NCBI RefSeq assembly: GCF_012844365.1
Contig: NZ_CP051626.1
Span: 1,178,001-1,242,000, forward strand
DNA from: Brevibacterium sp. 'Marine'
Lineage (GTDB): Bacteria > Actinomycetota > Actinomycetes > Actinomycetales > Brevibacteriaceae
Direction: 5' to 3'
Length of the DNA stretch: 64,000 bases
Each line of letters begins with the position of its first letter. The first letter of the stretch is position 1. The notes below the pieces were generated by a model. The model made no database searches, was not told where the DNA came from, and saw nothing but the letters and a program-made list of their open reading frames with translations. Shown here in pieces: positions 51,987 to 61,209 of the stretch. Both the position numbers and the translations under genes were made by a program.

Positions 51987-53653
51987 TGGCGGGCTCAACC
52001 GACGACTCGGAGAAGACGCAGTCGACATCGGGTGCGACATCGACGGCGAAGCAGGGGGACAAGCCTGTCGCGAAGTCGACGGTGACGCAGCCGCAGCTCG
52101 GGTTCCGCGGTATGTGCCGGTGGGCGTGGACGCAGCTGACGACGATGCGTGTGGCTCTGATCCTCCTGCTCATCCTCGCGCTCGCTGCGATCCCCGGCTC
52201 TCTGCTGCCGCAGCGGATCCAGGACCCGGGCCGGGTGAACACCTTCCTGGAGAACAACGGTGCGTGGGGGCAGTTCCTCGACACCATCCAGATGTTCGAC
52301 GTGTACTCGTCCATCTGGTTCTCCGCGATCTATCTGCTGCTGATGATCTCGCTCGTCGGCTGCGTCGTCCCGCGCACCAAACAGCACTGGAAGGCGATGC
52401 GCTCGTCCCCGCCCAAAGCACCGAGGCGGCTGTCCCGGATGCCCGGATACGCCTCCTTCACCTCGGAGCAGGCAGACGCACACACCCGTGAACACGCGGA
52501 CGAGGCCTTCCTCGACGCCGCGGAAGCCCGGTTGAAGAAGTCCGGTTACCGGATCAATCGGCAGTCCGATCACATCGCCGCAGAGCGCGGATATCTCCGC
52601 GAGACCGGCAACCTCGTCTTCCACATCGCGCTTCTCATGGCGACCCTGACGATGGCGATCGGTTCGCTGTTCGGCTACGAAGGTCAGCGCATCCTCGTCG
52701 AGGGTGAGACGTTCTCGAACTCGCTGGTCTCCTACGATTCCTTCGAACCCGGTTCCTACTACGATGCGGACAATCTGCCGGACTTCCGGCTCAAGCTCGA
52801 TTCCTTCACCTCCACCTTCGACGATCAGGCGGCGGGCAATCAGTTCGGTCAGCCGCGCACCTTCGATGCGAAGGTGACGACGACGGCGGACGGGGAGACC
52901 GAATCGCACGTGCTCAAGGTCAACGAACCGGTGCGCGTGGGCGGCGTCGGCGTCTACCTCACCGGCAACGGCTACGCCCCCGAGGTGACCGTGCGAGATG
53001 CGAAGGGCGATATCGTCCAGTCCGGTCCGCAGGTGTTCATCCCGGACGGCGGAGACCCCGGTTACACCTCCGAAGGCGTCATCAAGGTCCCGGACTCGGC
53101 CGGCACGCAGATGGGGTTCGTCGGCGTGTTCCTGCCCACGGCCGGACAGAATGAGGACGGGGAGCTGATCTCGAGCTTCGCCGAGCTGCGCAATCCCTAC
53201 CTCGTGATGAGCGGGTACACCGGTGACCTCGGCCTTGATTCGGGAGTCCCGCAGTCCGTGTACACCCTCGATGCCGACAACATGACGGAGATGACCGATG
53301 AGTCGGGTAATCCGCTCGTCATCCAGCTCGCCGAGGGGGAGACGCAGAACCTGCCGAACGGCGGTTCGGTGACCTTCGACGGAGTCAAGAAGTACATCGC
53401 CGTCGACATCTCCCAGGACCCGACGCAGGCGCTCATGCTCATCAGTGCGATCCTCGTTCTGGGTGGGCTCGGCCTGTCCCTGTTCATTCCCCGCCGCCGC
53501 GTCTGGGTGCGGATCAGGAACGGCGACGCCGAGGTGGCCGCCCTGGCCCGTGGTGAGGATCCGATGGTCGAACGCGCCGTCGATGACCTGGTGAAGGCCC
53601 TGCGCGATCCGGAGCCCGATGAGGGCGCAGACGGTGAGGACGACGAAAGATGA
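51986..53653 (+). CDS. resB: Cytochrome c biogenesis protein ResB
   Basis: Membrane subunit of the System II synthetase that carries heme out for attachment to apocytochromes. The 555-residue protein has an N-terminal disordered stretch, then TMRVALILLLILALAAIPGS, two more transmembrane helices (SSIWFSAIYLLLMISLVGCV and LVFHIALLMATLTMAIGSL), a large extracytoplasmic domain, and a last helix before a charged C-terminus. GTG start overlapping the ccdA stop by one base; a longer upstream frame is inside ccdA and rejected. Confidence 0.93.
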   Translation: MAGSTDDSEKTQSTSGATSTAKQGDKPVAKSTVTQPQLGFRGMCRWAWTQLTTMRVALILLLILALAAIPGSLLPQRIQDPGRVNTFLENNGAWGQFLDTIQMFDVYSSIWFSAIYLLLMISLVGCVVPRTKQHWKAMRSSPPKAPRRLSRMPGYASFTSEQADAHTREHADEAFLDAAEARLKKSGYRINRQSDHIAAERGYLRETGNLVFHIALLMATLTMAIGSLFGYEGQRILVEGETFSNSLVSYDSFEPGSYYDADNLPDFRLKLDSFTSTFDDQAAGNQFGQPRTFDAKVTTTADGETESHVLKVNEPVRVGGVGVYLTGNGYAPEVTVRDAKGDIVQSGPQVFIPDGGDPGYTSEGVIKVPDSAGTQMGFVGVFLPTAGQNEDGELISSFAELRNPYLVMSGYTGDLGLDSGVPQSVYTLDADNMTEMTDESGNPLVIQLAEGETQNLPNGGSVTFDGVKKYIAVDISQDPTQALMLISAILVLGGLGLSLFIPRRRVWVRIRNGDAEVAALARGEDPMVERAVDDLVKALRDPEPDEGADGEDDER

Positions 53654-53803
53654 ACCCGAAGTACTACGGGGAGTAGAATAGCCGCGGAGTGTGTTGCCTC
53701 CGGTCTCCTCGCGGAATCGGACGGGCGCACAACGACATCAGGACAGACAGACAGTCTGGCAGCAGCATGCGATAGAAGAGCACTCCTGTGGTGCGGAGGA
53801 TGA

Positions 53804-54805
53804 ATGGACGTCAACACTGACCTCGCAATGTGGTCGAACCAGCTGATCATCTCGGCGATGATCGTCTACGCCGTCGCCATGATCTTCTACGCCTTCGATC
53901 TCTTCGGCAAACGCGAACTCAAGACCTCGGAATCCGAGATCACCACCTCGGCCAAGGCCAGCACGGTGCGGCGGACGAATCGGAAGACGGCGACGACTGC
54001 GGTCCTCGACCGGCCGGGCGACGACTCCGGCGCGGTGGAGTCGTCCCGGAAGAACCGGCACCGCGGAGCCCGCATCGGCACCTCGCTGCTCGTGCTCGCC
54101 ATGCTCCTCCATGTCGGCGGCGTGCTCACCCGTGCCCTGTCGGTGGCTCGTGTGCCGTGGGGCAACATGATGGAGTACGTGCTGACGGCCACAGCGATCA
54201 CCGTCATCGTCTACCTCCTCGTGCTGACGAAGAAGGACGTCCGCTACCTGGGAACGTTCGTCTCCGGGGGAGTGCTGCTGTGCCTGGGACTGGCGATCAC
54301 CGTCTTCTACACCCCTGCCGCGAAGCTCATCCCGGCGCTGGATTCGTACTGGATCGCCATCCACGTGCCGATCGCGATCCTCTCGACCTCACTGCTCTAC
54401 ATCTCTGCGATCCTCGCGGTCTTCCAGATCCTCAAGAGCGTGCATGAGACCAAGGACCCGAAGTGGCTGCGGTTCCTGCACCGTCTGCCCTCGAGCACCG
54501 ACCTGGAGCGCACCTCGTACACGATCGCAGCTGTCGGCTTCATCACCTGGACCTTCACCCTCATCGCCGGTGCCATCTGGGCCGAGGTTGCCTGGAGCCG
54601 CTACTGGGGCTGGGACTCGAAGGAGATCTGGACGTTCGTCGTCTGGGTCATCTACGCCGCGTACCTGCACGCCCGTGCGACCCGCGGTTGGGGTCCGACG
54701 AAGGTGGCGGTGCTCAACCTCATCGGCATCGCCTCGGTGATCTTCAACTTCACCGTCGTCAACATGTACTTCAACGGCCTGCACTCATACTCCGGCCTCG
54801 ACTGA
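53804..54805 (+). CDS. ccsB: Cytochrome c biogenesis protein CcsB (CcsA/ResC family)
   Basis: Heme-handling partner of ResB. The 333-residue protein has about eight transmembrane segments and the tryptophan-rich WWD-type loop WSRYWGWDSKEIWTFVVW near residue 265. Conserved His are in PHGTR-like positions before and after it. The 150-base gap from resB has a possible TAGAAT -10 box at about 53684, so it may have its own promoter as well as readthrough. End of the heme/cytochrome block. Confidence 0.94.
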   Translation: MDVNTDLAMWSNQLIISAMIVYAVAMIFYAFDLFGKRELKTSESEITTSAKASTVRRTNRKTATTAVLDRPGDDSGAVESSRKNRHRGARIGTSLLVLAMLLHVGGVLTRALSVARVPWGNMMEYVLTATAITVIVYLLVLTKKDVRYLGTFVSGGVLLCLGLAITVFYTPAAKLIPALDSYWIAIHVPIAILSTSLLYISAILAVFQILKSVHETKDPKWLRFLHRLPSSTDLERTSYTIAAVGFITWTFTLIAGAIWAEVAWSRYWGWDSKEIWTFVVWVIYAAYLHARATRGWGPTKVAVLNLIGIASVIFNFTVVNMYFNGLHSYSGLD

Positions 54806-55242
54806 GGCGCTGCGTCGCTCTCAGGGCCGCTCTGACGTCCTGCATCGGGAGCCACCGCCGCACTCGGGAGCGACCACCCGCACCCGGGAGCCATAACTGC
54901 TGACGGCCCAGTCTGCGGCGAACAGCCCATGTTTGAAACTGGGCTCTCCATCTCAGACTGTGCCGTTTGCGTGTTGGTTCGATGCCGTGATCAGGCGGCG
55001 GACGACAGTTTCGGCTCAGTCTGCTCTGAAATCACCACGTTCTTCGGTGTGCAATTCAGAGAAAGCAATGACTATTCGCCGAATCGCAGCATGGCAACGC
55101 ACCTGGTTCACAACAGCAGCTGGCCCGCGAGGGGTCTCTTATCGCGGAGGCGTCTTCACGCGAGGATGGTCTCGCACACCAGATGGGTCTTCACGCGAGG
55201 ATGGTCTCGCACCGCTGAGGCGATAGTGCGCCGAGGATGTGC
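54806..55242. other. Gene-free 437-base stretch with a tandem repeat
   Basis: No convincing gene. Composition is lower in GC than the flanks. Contains an inverted repeat GCCCA/TGGGC near 54925 and, at 55152-55212, two copies of a 26-bp unit. Open frames here have no codon pattern or start signals. Confidence 0.55.
55152..55212 (+). repeat. 26-bp direct repeat, two copies
   Basis: GTCTTCACGCGAGGATGGTC-TCGCAC occurs exactly at 55152-55177 and 55187-55212, with a 35-base period. Confidence 0.9.
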
Positions 55243-55674
55243 TCAGTTGGAGCGGCCGCGGCCGTCGCCTTTGGTGCCCCGGTCATCGGAGTCGGCGGAG
55301 GAGTCAGCGGGACCGCTGTCGTCGTCCGATTCGGTGGAGTCATCGTGCGGGGGATTCGTCTCATCGCCGTCCTCCGCCGGAGGCGCGTGCTTGCCGAGCT
55401 TGAGTTCGCGGTCCACCTGTCGCAGGTAGTCCGGATCGTCATCGGGGGCGACCTGACCGCGAGGGCGTGTGCCGCGCGTGGGCTTGTCCTCCGAACCGCG
55501 ACCGAACAGGTACCAGAGGATGAATCCGAGGACGGGAATGATGAGGATGATCAGTGCCCACGCAGGTTTGGGCAGGACTCGAATCAGACCCCGATCGCGC
55601 AGCAGACAATCGAAGAGTCCGTACAGTGTCACCGCTGCCGCCAGGACGATCGCGGCAATGAGTAATCGAGCCAT
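55243..55674 (-). CDS. PLDc_N-domain membrane protein
   Basis: A 143-residue protein. The first 65 residues hold two transmembrane segments, ARLLIAAIVLAAAVTLYGLF and WALIILIIPVLGFILWYLFG, the PLDc_N module often found before phospholipase D-like domains, here alone. The second half is acidic and disordered (Asp/Ser/Gly repeats). Start ATG 55674 has TATCCT six bases before it; seven extra codons upstream are rejected. It lies opposite the DUF4229 gene. Role unknown. Confidence 0.82.
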   Translation of the reverse strand: MARLLIAAIVLAAAVTLYGLFDCLLRDRGLIRVLPKPAWALIILIIPVLGFILWYLFGRGSEDKPTRGTRPRGQVAPDDDPDYLRQVDRELKLGKHAPPAEDGDETNPPHDDSTESDDDSGPADSSADSDDRGTKGDGRGRSN

Positions 55675-55680
55675 GCACCA

Positions 55681-55686
55681 AGGATA
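55681..55686 (-). promoter_or_regulatory. -10 box, leaderless type, for the PLDc_N gene
   Basis: Minus-strand TATCCT, then 6 nt (TGGTGC), then the ATG at 55674. Confidence 0.6.
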
Positions 55687-55745
55687 GTCCACCAACCTGA
55701 GCGCGGCCTCCAGCGGGCGGTGACAAGACTGTCACGATCGGAGGC

Positions 55746-55751
55746 TAAAAT
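55746..55751 (+). promoter_or_regulatory. -10 box, leaderless type, for the DUF4229 gene
   Basis: TAAAAT, then 7 nt (TAGGACA), then the ATG at 55759. It is the box closest to TATAAT among the leaderless-type boxes in the window. Confidence 0.65.
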
Positions 55752-55758
55752 TAGGACA

Positions 55759-56049
55759 ATGCGCACCTTCTGGCTCTACACACTCGCACGCTTCGGCCTC
55801 ATCATCGCCGCCGGCCTCGTCCTGTTTCCGTTCCTCGGCTTCAATCTGGTCATGGCGATCGCCGCCATCATCATCGGGGCACTGCTGAGCTATCTGCTGC
55901 TGGGCAAGATGCGCGCCAAGGCGGCGACCGAGATCGAAGCGAAGGTGGCCAAGCGCGCGTCGAAGCCTAAGCGCGTCGGCGCCGATGAGGCGGCAGAGGA
56001 CGAGATCGTCGAAGAGCGTCTCGGAGAAGACGGCGGCCAGTCCAACTGA
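55759..56049 (+). CDS. DUF4229 membrane protein
   Basis: A 96-residue protein with two transmembrane segments (LARFGLIIAAGLVLFPFLGF and VMAIAAIIIGALLSYLLLG) and a basic-then-acidic cytoplasmic tail (KVAKRASKPKRV ... EDEIVEERLGED). The family is actinobacterial and of unknown function, and regularly neighbours menA. Start ATG 55759 rather than an earlier frame start is indicated by the promoter geometry. Converges on menA. Confidence 0.85.
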   Translation: MRTFWLYTLARFGLIIAAGLVLFPFLGFNLVMAIAAIIIGALLSYLLLGKMRAKAATEIEAKVAKRASKPKRVGADEAAEDEIVEERLGEDGGQSN

Positions 56050-56059
56050 ACCTGGCGCC

Positions 56060-56992
56060 TCAGAGCGCCAAACCGAGGCCCATCAGCGCGGAGAAGGCCA
56101 ATCCGGTCAGTCCGGTGGATTTGATCGGCGGAATCAGCCCTGGACCCGTCGTGCCGCTGAGCACCGTCTTGAGCGGACTCAGCGCTGGGACGAGGGCGAG
56201 GATCGCCAAGGCGACGGCGGGATGTCCGTCGAGGATCGCCAGCGCCAGCAGCGCGAAGGGCAGCAGCACGAGCACCGCGTAGGCGATGCGCGCGGCATTG
56301 TCGCCCATCTTCACGGCCAGAGTGATCTTGCCCGCCTCGATGTCGGTGGGAATGTCGCGGAGGTTGTTGACCATGAGCACGGCCGAAGCCAGTGATCCGA
56401 TCGCGACGGCACCGGCCCAACCGCTGAGGCTGAGGTGACCGACCTGCATCCACATCGTGCCTAAGGTGGCGACAAGGCCAAAGAACACGAAGACGAACAC
56501 CTCACCGAGGCCCATGTAGCCATAGGGGCGTCTGCCGCCGGTGTAGAACCAGGCGGCGGCGACGGCGGCGGCCCCGACGATGAGGAACCACCACGCCTGC
56601 GAGATAAGGATGAGCACGATGCCTGCAACCCCGGCCAGGCCGAAGAAGATGAAAGCCGCCCGTTTGACCGCATGGGGTTCGGCCAGCCCGGTCGCCGTGA
56701 GACGGACGGGTCCGACACGTTCGTCATCGGTGCCGCGGATGCCGTCGGAGTAGTCGTTGGCGTAGTTCGAACCGATCTGCAGGCACAGAGAGACGAGGAG
56801 GGCGAGAAACCCGCGCAGCAGGATCTGCGTGAGGCTGACATGCTCGTCGTTGCCGGAGATGTCGTCGAGGATGAACGCGGTGAATCCGCCGAGGGAACCG
56901 ATAGCGGCACCGGTTCCGATGAGGACGGGTGCGAGAGCCAGGGGCAGAGTTCGCAGTCGAGCTCCAGAAATCCACTGGGCGGCATCAGCCAT
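56060..56992 (-). CDS. menA: 1,4-dihydroxy-2-naphthoate polyprenyltransferase
   Basis: Attaches the isoprenoid tail in menaquinone synthesis, at the membrane. The 310-residue UbiA-type protein has about eight transmembrane segments and both aspartate motifs: GSNYANDYSDGIRG and NNLRDIPTDIEAG. AAGGTGAG precedes the ATG. First of the men genes here, followed in genome order by menE and menB, which read the same way. All ligand positions seem complete. Confidence 0.95.
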   Translation of the reverse strand: MADAAQWISGARLRTLPLALAPVLIGTGAAIGSLGGFTAFILDDISGNDEHVSLTQILLRGFLALLVSLCLQIGSNYANDYSDGIRGTDDERVGPVRLTATGLAEPHAVKRAAFIFFGLAGVAGIVLILISQAWWFLIVGAAAVAAAWFYTGGRRPYGYMGLGEVFVFVFFGLVATLGTMWMQVGHLSLSGWAGAVAIGSLASAVLMVNNLRDIPTDIEAGKITLAVKMGDNAARIAYAVLVLLPFALLALAILDGHPAVALAILALVPALSPLKTVLSGTTGPGLIPPIKSTGLTGLAFSALMGLGLAL

Positions 56993-57030
56993 AGGTCTCG
57001 CTCACCTTCCTGTCGGTTTGTGGAGCCGTC

Positions 57031-58266
57031 TTATATTACCGGTTGTTCACCGGTATGGGTATTCGGATCGTTCGCCATGAGATCCGCGGCGATCCGGGCC
57101 GCCGCCTGGCGATCGGGTTTGCCGATCGAGCGGTTCGGAATCTCCGCGACCGGGAAGACGAGCTGCGGCAGCAGATACCCCGTCATCCCATGGTCGAGGG
57201 CGTTGAGTCGCTGTGCCGATTCTCGCGGATTCTCCGCTTCGACTCCACCGTCGTCGGCAGTCCGGACGAGTGCGACGATGAGTTTGCCCCATTCCTCATC
57301 GGGCACCCAGGTCACGAGCATCTCCGCGATTCCCGCCTTCTGCCAGCTCGGCAGCAGCCCGGTCTCCAGGGCGTGCGGGGAGACGTTCGTGCCCCCGGAG
57401 ACGATGATGTCATCGGCGCGACCGAGCACACTGAGCACGCCGGAGTCGATCCGTCCCAGATCACTGGTGTGCATGATCCGCCGTCCCGCTTCGTCGACGG
57501 TGAGGTCGGGGGAGTCGACCGGGCCGATGGTCCCGTCGTCGCCGATCTCGACGTAGCCGTCGGCGACGACGGGTCCGGTCAGGTCGATCGTCCCTGCCTC
57601 GGTGATGGTCACCTCGACCCCGTCGAAGGGCACGCCGTCATAGACGCAGCCGCCCGCCGTCTCGCTCATCCCGTAGGTCCGCACGATCGCCAGCCCCGCG
57701 GCTTCGGCCCGGTCGAGCAGCGACGGTGAGATCGCCGCTCCGCCGAGGAGGATGTGCGCGATCCGTCCGGCCGCCTCGGTGGCGGAGCCGTCCTCGAGGA
57801 TCCGGTGGAGTTGGGTGGGCACGATCGAGGTGTACGTCGGTCGGTCGCCCGCCCGCTCCACCAAGGCGGTGACCTCGGTGGCGAAGGATTGGGCGGTGAA
57901 CCTCGCCGAGGCGGCCCTGACCGGGGCTCGGCCGGCCAAGCGGGCGCGCAGCTCGACCTGGAACCCGGCGATGTGGTTGACCGGCAGGCACAGGTGCCAG
58001 TCGCCGGGTCCGGAGAGGAACCGTTCGGTCGCCCGGGCCGAGGCTGTGAGAGCGTCTGCTGACAACGCCACCGCTTTCGCCTTCCCCGTCGACCCGGAGG
58101 TGAAGAGGATCAGCGCCGGAGCAGGGCCCGGTCCTGCCCAATTGCGGAAAGCCGCCTCGGTGACGGCGCCGTCGCGATCCGACGGAAGGATGAGGATCGA
58201 CGTCCCGGTCAGTGCCCGATCGATGGCCTCGGGCAGCTCGGCGGGCTGCAGTTCGCGTGCGGTCAT
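57031..58266 (-). CDS. menE: o-succinylbenzoate-CoA ligase
   Basis: Activates o-succinylbenzoate with CoA for ring closure by MenB. The 411-residue ANL enzyme has the ATP loop LILFTSGSTGKAKAVALS, YGMSETAGGCVYDG, and SDLGRID and NRSIGKPDRQ (with the catalytic Lys) in the C-terminal subdomain. It is shorter than usual ANL ligases because the N-terminal subdomain is trimmed, as is common in actinobacterial MenE. Start ATG 58266, 14 bases after the menB stop, so the two are cotranscribed. Confidence 0.93.
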   Translation of the reverse strand: MTARELQPAELPEAIDRALTGTSILILPSDRDGAVTEAAFRNWAGPGPAPALILFTSGSTGKAKAVALSADALTASARATERFLSGPGDWHLCLPVNHIAGFQVELRARLAGRAPVRAASARFTAQSFATEVTALVERAGDRPTYTSIVPTQLHRILEDGSATEAAGRIAHILLGGAAISPSLLDRAEAAGLAIVRTYGMSETAGGCVYDGVPFDGVEVTITEAGTIDLTGPVVADGYVEIGDDGTIGPVDSPDLTVDEAGRRIMHTSDLGRIDSGVLSVLGRADDIIVSGGTNVSPHALETGLLPSWQKAGIAEMLVTWVPDEEWGKLIVALVRTADDGGVEAENPRESAQRLNALDHGMTGYLLPQLVFPVAEIPNRSIGKPDRQAAARIAADLMANDPNTHTGEQPVI

Positions 58267-58279
58267 GCGCGGACTCGGT

Positions 58280-59200
58280 TCAGTAGTACCAGGGGAACGG
58301 CGACCAGTCGGGGTCGCGTTTCTCCAGGAAGGCATCGCGGCCTTCGACGGCTTCGTCGGTCATATAGCCCAGTCGGGTGGCTTCACCGGCGAAGACCTGC
58401 TGGCCGACGAGTCCGTCGTCGACGAGGTTGAAGGCGAACTTGAGCATGCGCTGTGCGTTCGGGGACTTGCCGAGGATCTCGCGAGCCATCTGCAGGGCGG
58501 CGGCTTCGAGGTCGGCGTGGTCGACGACTTCGTTGACGGCACCCATATCTGCCATCTCCTGAGCAGAGTAGGTGCGGCCGAGGAAGAAGATCTCACGTGC
58601 CTTCTTCTGCCCGACCATCTTCGCCAGATAGGCGGAGCCGTAGCCCGCATCATAGGAGCCGACATCGGCATCGGTCTGCTTGAACTTCGCGTGCTCGCGG
58701 GAGGCGATGGTCATATCGCACACGACGTGGAGGCTGTGCCCTCCGCCGGCGGCCCAGCCGGGGACGACGGCGATGACGACTTTCGGCATGGTGCGGATGA
58801 GCCGCTGGACTTCGAGGATGTGGAGGCGTCCGGCACGGGCCGGATCGACGCTCTCGCGGGTCTCACCTGACGCGTACTGGTAGCCGGAACGACCGCGGAT
58901 GCGCTGGTCACCGCCGGAACAGAACGCCCAGCCGCCGTCCTTCTCACTCGGACCGTTGCCGGTGAGCAGCACGGCGCCGACGTCCGAGGTCTGGCGGGCA
59001 TGGTCGAGGGCGCGGTAGAGCTCGTCGACGGTGTGCGGACGGAAGGCGTTGCGGACCTCGGGGCGGTCGAAGGCGATGCGCACACAGCCGATGTCGCTGC
59101 CGGTGGCAGGATCGATGGCCCGGTGGTAGGTGATATCGGTGAAGTCGAAGCCGGAGACTTCACGCCAGGCAGAAGGGTCGAAGATTTCTGAAACCGTCAT
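58280..59200 (-). CDS. menB: 1,4-dihydroxy-2-naphthoyl-CoA synthase
   Basis: Crotonase that closes the naphthoate ring. The 306-residue protein has GGWAFCSGGDQRIRGRSGY, VIAVVPGWAAGGGHSLHVVC, KFKQTDADVGSYDAGYGSAY with the Asp and Tyr typical of MenB, and the C-terminal WSPFPWYY. The start ATG at 59200 has a TAGGCT box 7 nt upstream. Full length. It begins the menB-menE unit, divergent from menC. Confidence 0.97.
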   Translation of the reverse strand: MTVSEIFDPSAWREVSGFDFTDITYHRAIDPATGSDIGCVRIAFDRPEVRNAFRPHTVDELYRALDHARQTSDVGAVLLTGNGPSEKDGGWAFCSGGDQRIRGRSGYQYASGETRESVDPARAGRLHILEVQRLIRTMPKVVIAVVPGWAAGGGHSLHVVCDMTIASREHAKFKQTDADVGSYDAGYGSAYLAKMVGQKKAREIFFLGRTYSAQEMADMGAVNEVVDHADLEAAALQMAREILGKSPNAQRMLKFAFNLVDDGLVGQQVFAGEATRLGYMTDEAVEGRDAFLEKRDPDWSPFPWYY

Positions 59201-59207
59201 GGTCCCC

Positions 59208-59213
59208 AGCCTA
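59208..59213 (-). promoter_or_regulatory. -10 box, leaderless type, for menB
   Basis: Minus-strand TAGGCT, then 7 nt (GGGGACC), then the ATG at 59200. Confidence 0.6.
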
Positions 59214-59301
59214 GCGCGTGGACCTTCGCCCACAGTCCGGGCCCGGGTGGCGAATGGTGCGGTTCCCAGCGGCAGGCAGGCGTGGCAGGGACGGTGAGAG
59301 T

Positions 59302-59307
59302 TAGTCT
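59302..59307 (+). promoter_or_regulatory. -10 box, leaderless type, for menC
   Basis: TAGTCT, then 6 nt (GGGCTC), then the ATG at 59314. Confidence 0.6.
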
Positions 59308-59313
59308 GGGCTC

Positions 59314-60465
59314 ATGGCCGATTCTGACCGTTCGCATTCCTATGCACCCAAACCTGTTTCCCTCTCCTCAGCACCGCTCGATCTTCCCCGACGCTTCGAT
59401 GAGGTCATCGAGGACCTGCATGTGGTGCGGCTGCCGATGGTCACGCGGTTCAGGGGGATCACGGAGCGGGAGGTGGCGCTCTTCTCGGGCCCTGCCGGGT
59501 GGGCGGAGTTCTCCCCGTTCGTCGAATACGACACCGAGGAGGCCAGCCGGTGGCTGCGCGCCTCCCTCGAATTCTCCGGGCTGATCCCGCAGCCCGCCGC
59601 CCTCGCCGAGGCGGTGCCCTCCACCGATCAGGGGCGCGGTTGCGCTCCGGTTGCGGTGGCGGACGGTGAGACCGTCGCCGTCAACGGCACCCTGCCCGCC
59701 TGCCCACCGGATCAGGTCGAACCGATCCTGTCTCGCTATGGCCGGGTCGGCACCGTCAAGGCGAAGGTCGCCGAACACGGTATCGGCTCCCTCCCAGAGG
59801 ATCTGAAGCGCCTGCGGGAGTTCCGCAGGCTCTTCCCGGATACGACGCTGCGCCTGGACGCGAACGCCGGGTACTCACCGACCGAAGCTCTCGAGGCCTG
59901 CGAAGCGTTCGCCGAATTGGATCTCCAATACTTCGAGCAGCCGGTGCCCGCGGTCGAGCAGCTCGCCGAGCTGCGCGGGCAACTCTCCCGGCGAGGACTG
60001 CCGATCGTCATCGCTGCCGACGAATCCATCCGCAAGGCCGAGGATCCGCTGCGCGTGGCAGAGCTCGGGGCAGCCGAGGTCATCATCGTCAAGGTCCAGC
60101 CGTTGGGCGGAATCGGCGCCGCCCTCGATGTCATCAGTGCTTCGGGCCTGCCGGCCGTCGTGTCCTCGGCTCTCGAATCCTCTGTCGGCCTGGCCGCCGG
60201 TGCCGAACTCGCCGCCAGACTGCCGCACACCGACCGCAGCCGGGACATCCTCGGCGAACGAGTGGCCTGCGGACTGGGCACCGGCCGTCTCTTCACCGCC
60301 GATATCGTCGCCGAACACGAAGCGCTGACACCGGTCGACGGTGCTGTCCCGGTCACGCGAATCGTCCCGGACCCAGACCGCCTGCACCAGCTGCGGGTGG
60401 ATCCGGGACGATTCGAGTGGTGGGCCGACCGGCTCCAGGACTGCTGGAGCGCTCTGCGCGGCTGA
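59314..60465 (+). CDS. menC: o-succinylbenzoate synthase
   Basis: Dehydrates SHCHC to o-succinylbenzoate. The 383-residue enolase-superfamily enzyme has the catalytic KAK motif (TVKAKVAEHG), metal ligands in LRLDANAGYS, QYFEQPVPA and IAADESIRK, and the second lysine in VIIVKVQPLGG. An N-terminal extension of about 30 residues is not part of the fold. It has a leaderless-type promoter and stands opposite menB. Convergent with a lipoprotein gene. Confidence 0.95.
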   Translation: MADSDRSHSYAPKPVSLSSAPLDLPRRFDEVIEDLHVVRLPMVTRFRGITEREVALFSGPAGWAEFSPFVEYDTEEASRWLRASLEFSGLIPQPAALAEAVPSTDQGRGCAPVAVADGETVAVNGTLPACPPDQVEPILSRYGRVGTVKAKVAEHGIGSLPEDLKRLREFRRLFPDTTLRLDANAGYSPTEALEACEAFAELDLQYFEQPVPAVEQLAELRGQLSRRGLPIVIAADESIRKAEDPLRVAELGAAEVIIVKVQPLGGIGAALDVISASGLPAVVSSALESSVGLAAGAELAARLPHTDRSRDILGERVACGLGTGRLFTADIVAEHEALTPVDGAVPVTRIVPDPDRLHQLRVDPGRFEWWADRLQDCWSALRG

Positions 60466-60486
60466 ACTGACGCTGGCTGAGCCGGG

Positions 60487-61194
60487 TCAGCCGGCCTTCT
60501 TCACGGACTCGACGAAGGCTCCGGCGGTCTTCGTCACGGTCGCTTCTTCGACATCGGCGATATTGGATACGGCCACGACGTTGTTGCCGACGAGGGCGTA
60601 GACCATGCGAAGATTCATGGCTGTCTGTCCGCCGGCCTCCACGGAAGCGACGATTCCATTGGTCTCGTCTGCCCCGTCGATTTCGGCGTCGAAAGTCTTG
60701 TACTTCATGGACATCTCGACGCCGGCGGTCTTGATCTTCACATCGCTGCATTCTTCTGCGATCGTCGAGGCACCCTCGATCTGGGTCTGTGCTCCGTCCA
60801 CATCGTCATAGCTCGACAGGGCTGCGGAGAGGATGTTGTCGGTGGAAGTTCCAGCGACGGTGGTGCCCTTGGCGGCGAGATTGGCGTTGAGGAGGTTCAT
60901 GGTGATGTCTTTGCACTTGGCCGGTTCGAACTCGGAGCTCTCCAGGGCCTTGGTTGCCTCGCTGGAGGCATTGCCTGCACCGTCGACGGCCTTGAACGAC
61001 TGGCCTTCGGCCTTGGTCGACTCGAGGATTTCCTTGAGCTTCGCTTCGTCGAGTTTGCTTGCCTGCGGGGTCTCTTCGGCTGCCGCCTGCGAGGAGTCGC
61101 CGCCGTCAGCCTGATCCGGTTTGTCTCCTCCGCCCGTGCAGCCGACGAGGGAGAGTCCGGCGAAAAGAGCGATGGCTGGGAGTATGCGTTTCAT
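60487..61194 (-). CDS. Lipoprotein of unknown function
   Basis: A 235-residue secreted lipoprotein: KRILPAIALFAGLSLVGC signal with lipobox LVGC, a Gly/Asp/Ser/Glu linker, then a mixed alpha/beta domain with two Cys (AKCKDIT and EECSDVK) that may form a disulfide. I do not recognise the family; length and plan resemble small actinobacterial surface lipoproteins of the LpqH/PknH-sensor sort, but motifs are lacking. ATG has AGAGG upstream. Stands between menC and an esterase, on the esterase's strand. Confidence 0.8.
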   Translation of the reverse strand: MKRILPAIALFAGLSLVGCTGGGDKPDQADGGDSSQAAAEETPQASKLDEAKLKEILESTKAEGQSFKAVDGAGNASSEATKALESSEFEPAKCKDITMNLLNANLAAKGTTVAGTSTDNILSAALSSYDDVDGAQTQIEGASTIAEECSDVKIKTAGVEMSMKYKTFDAEIDGADETNGIVASVEAGGQTAMNLRMVYALVGNNVVAVSNIADVEEATVTKTAGAFVESVKKAG

Positions 61195-61209
61195 GGATGA
61201 CCTCTCGAG

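Noticed and set aside
54929..55429. 166-codon open frame in the gap before the PLDc_N gene
   Set aside because: Ser/Arg-rich without pattern, no ribosome site, and overlaps the C-terminus of the opposite-strand PLDc_N gene.
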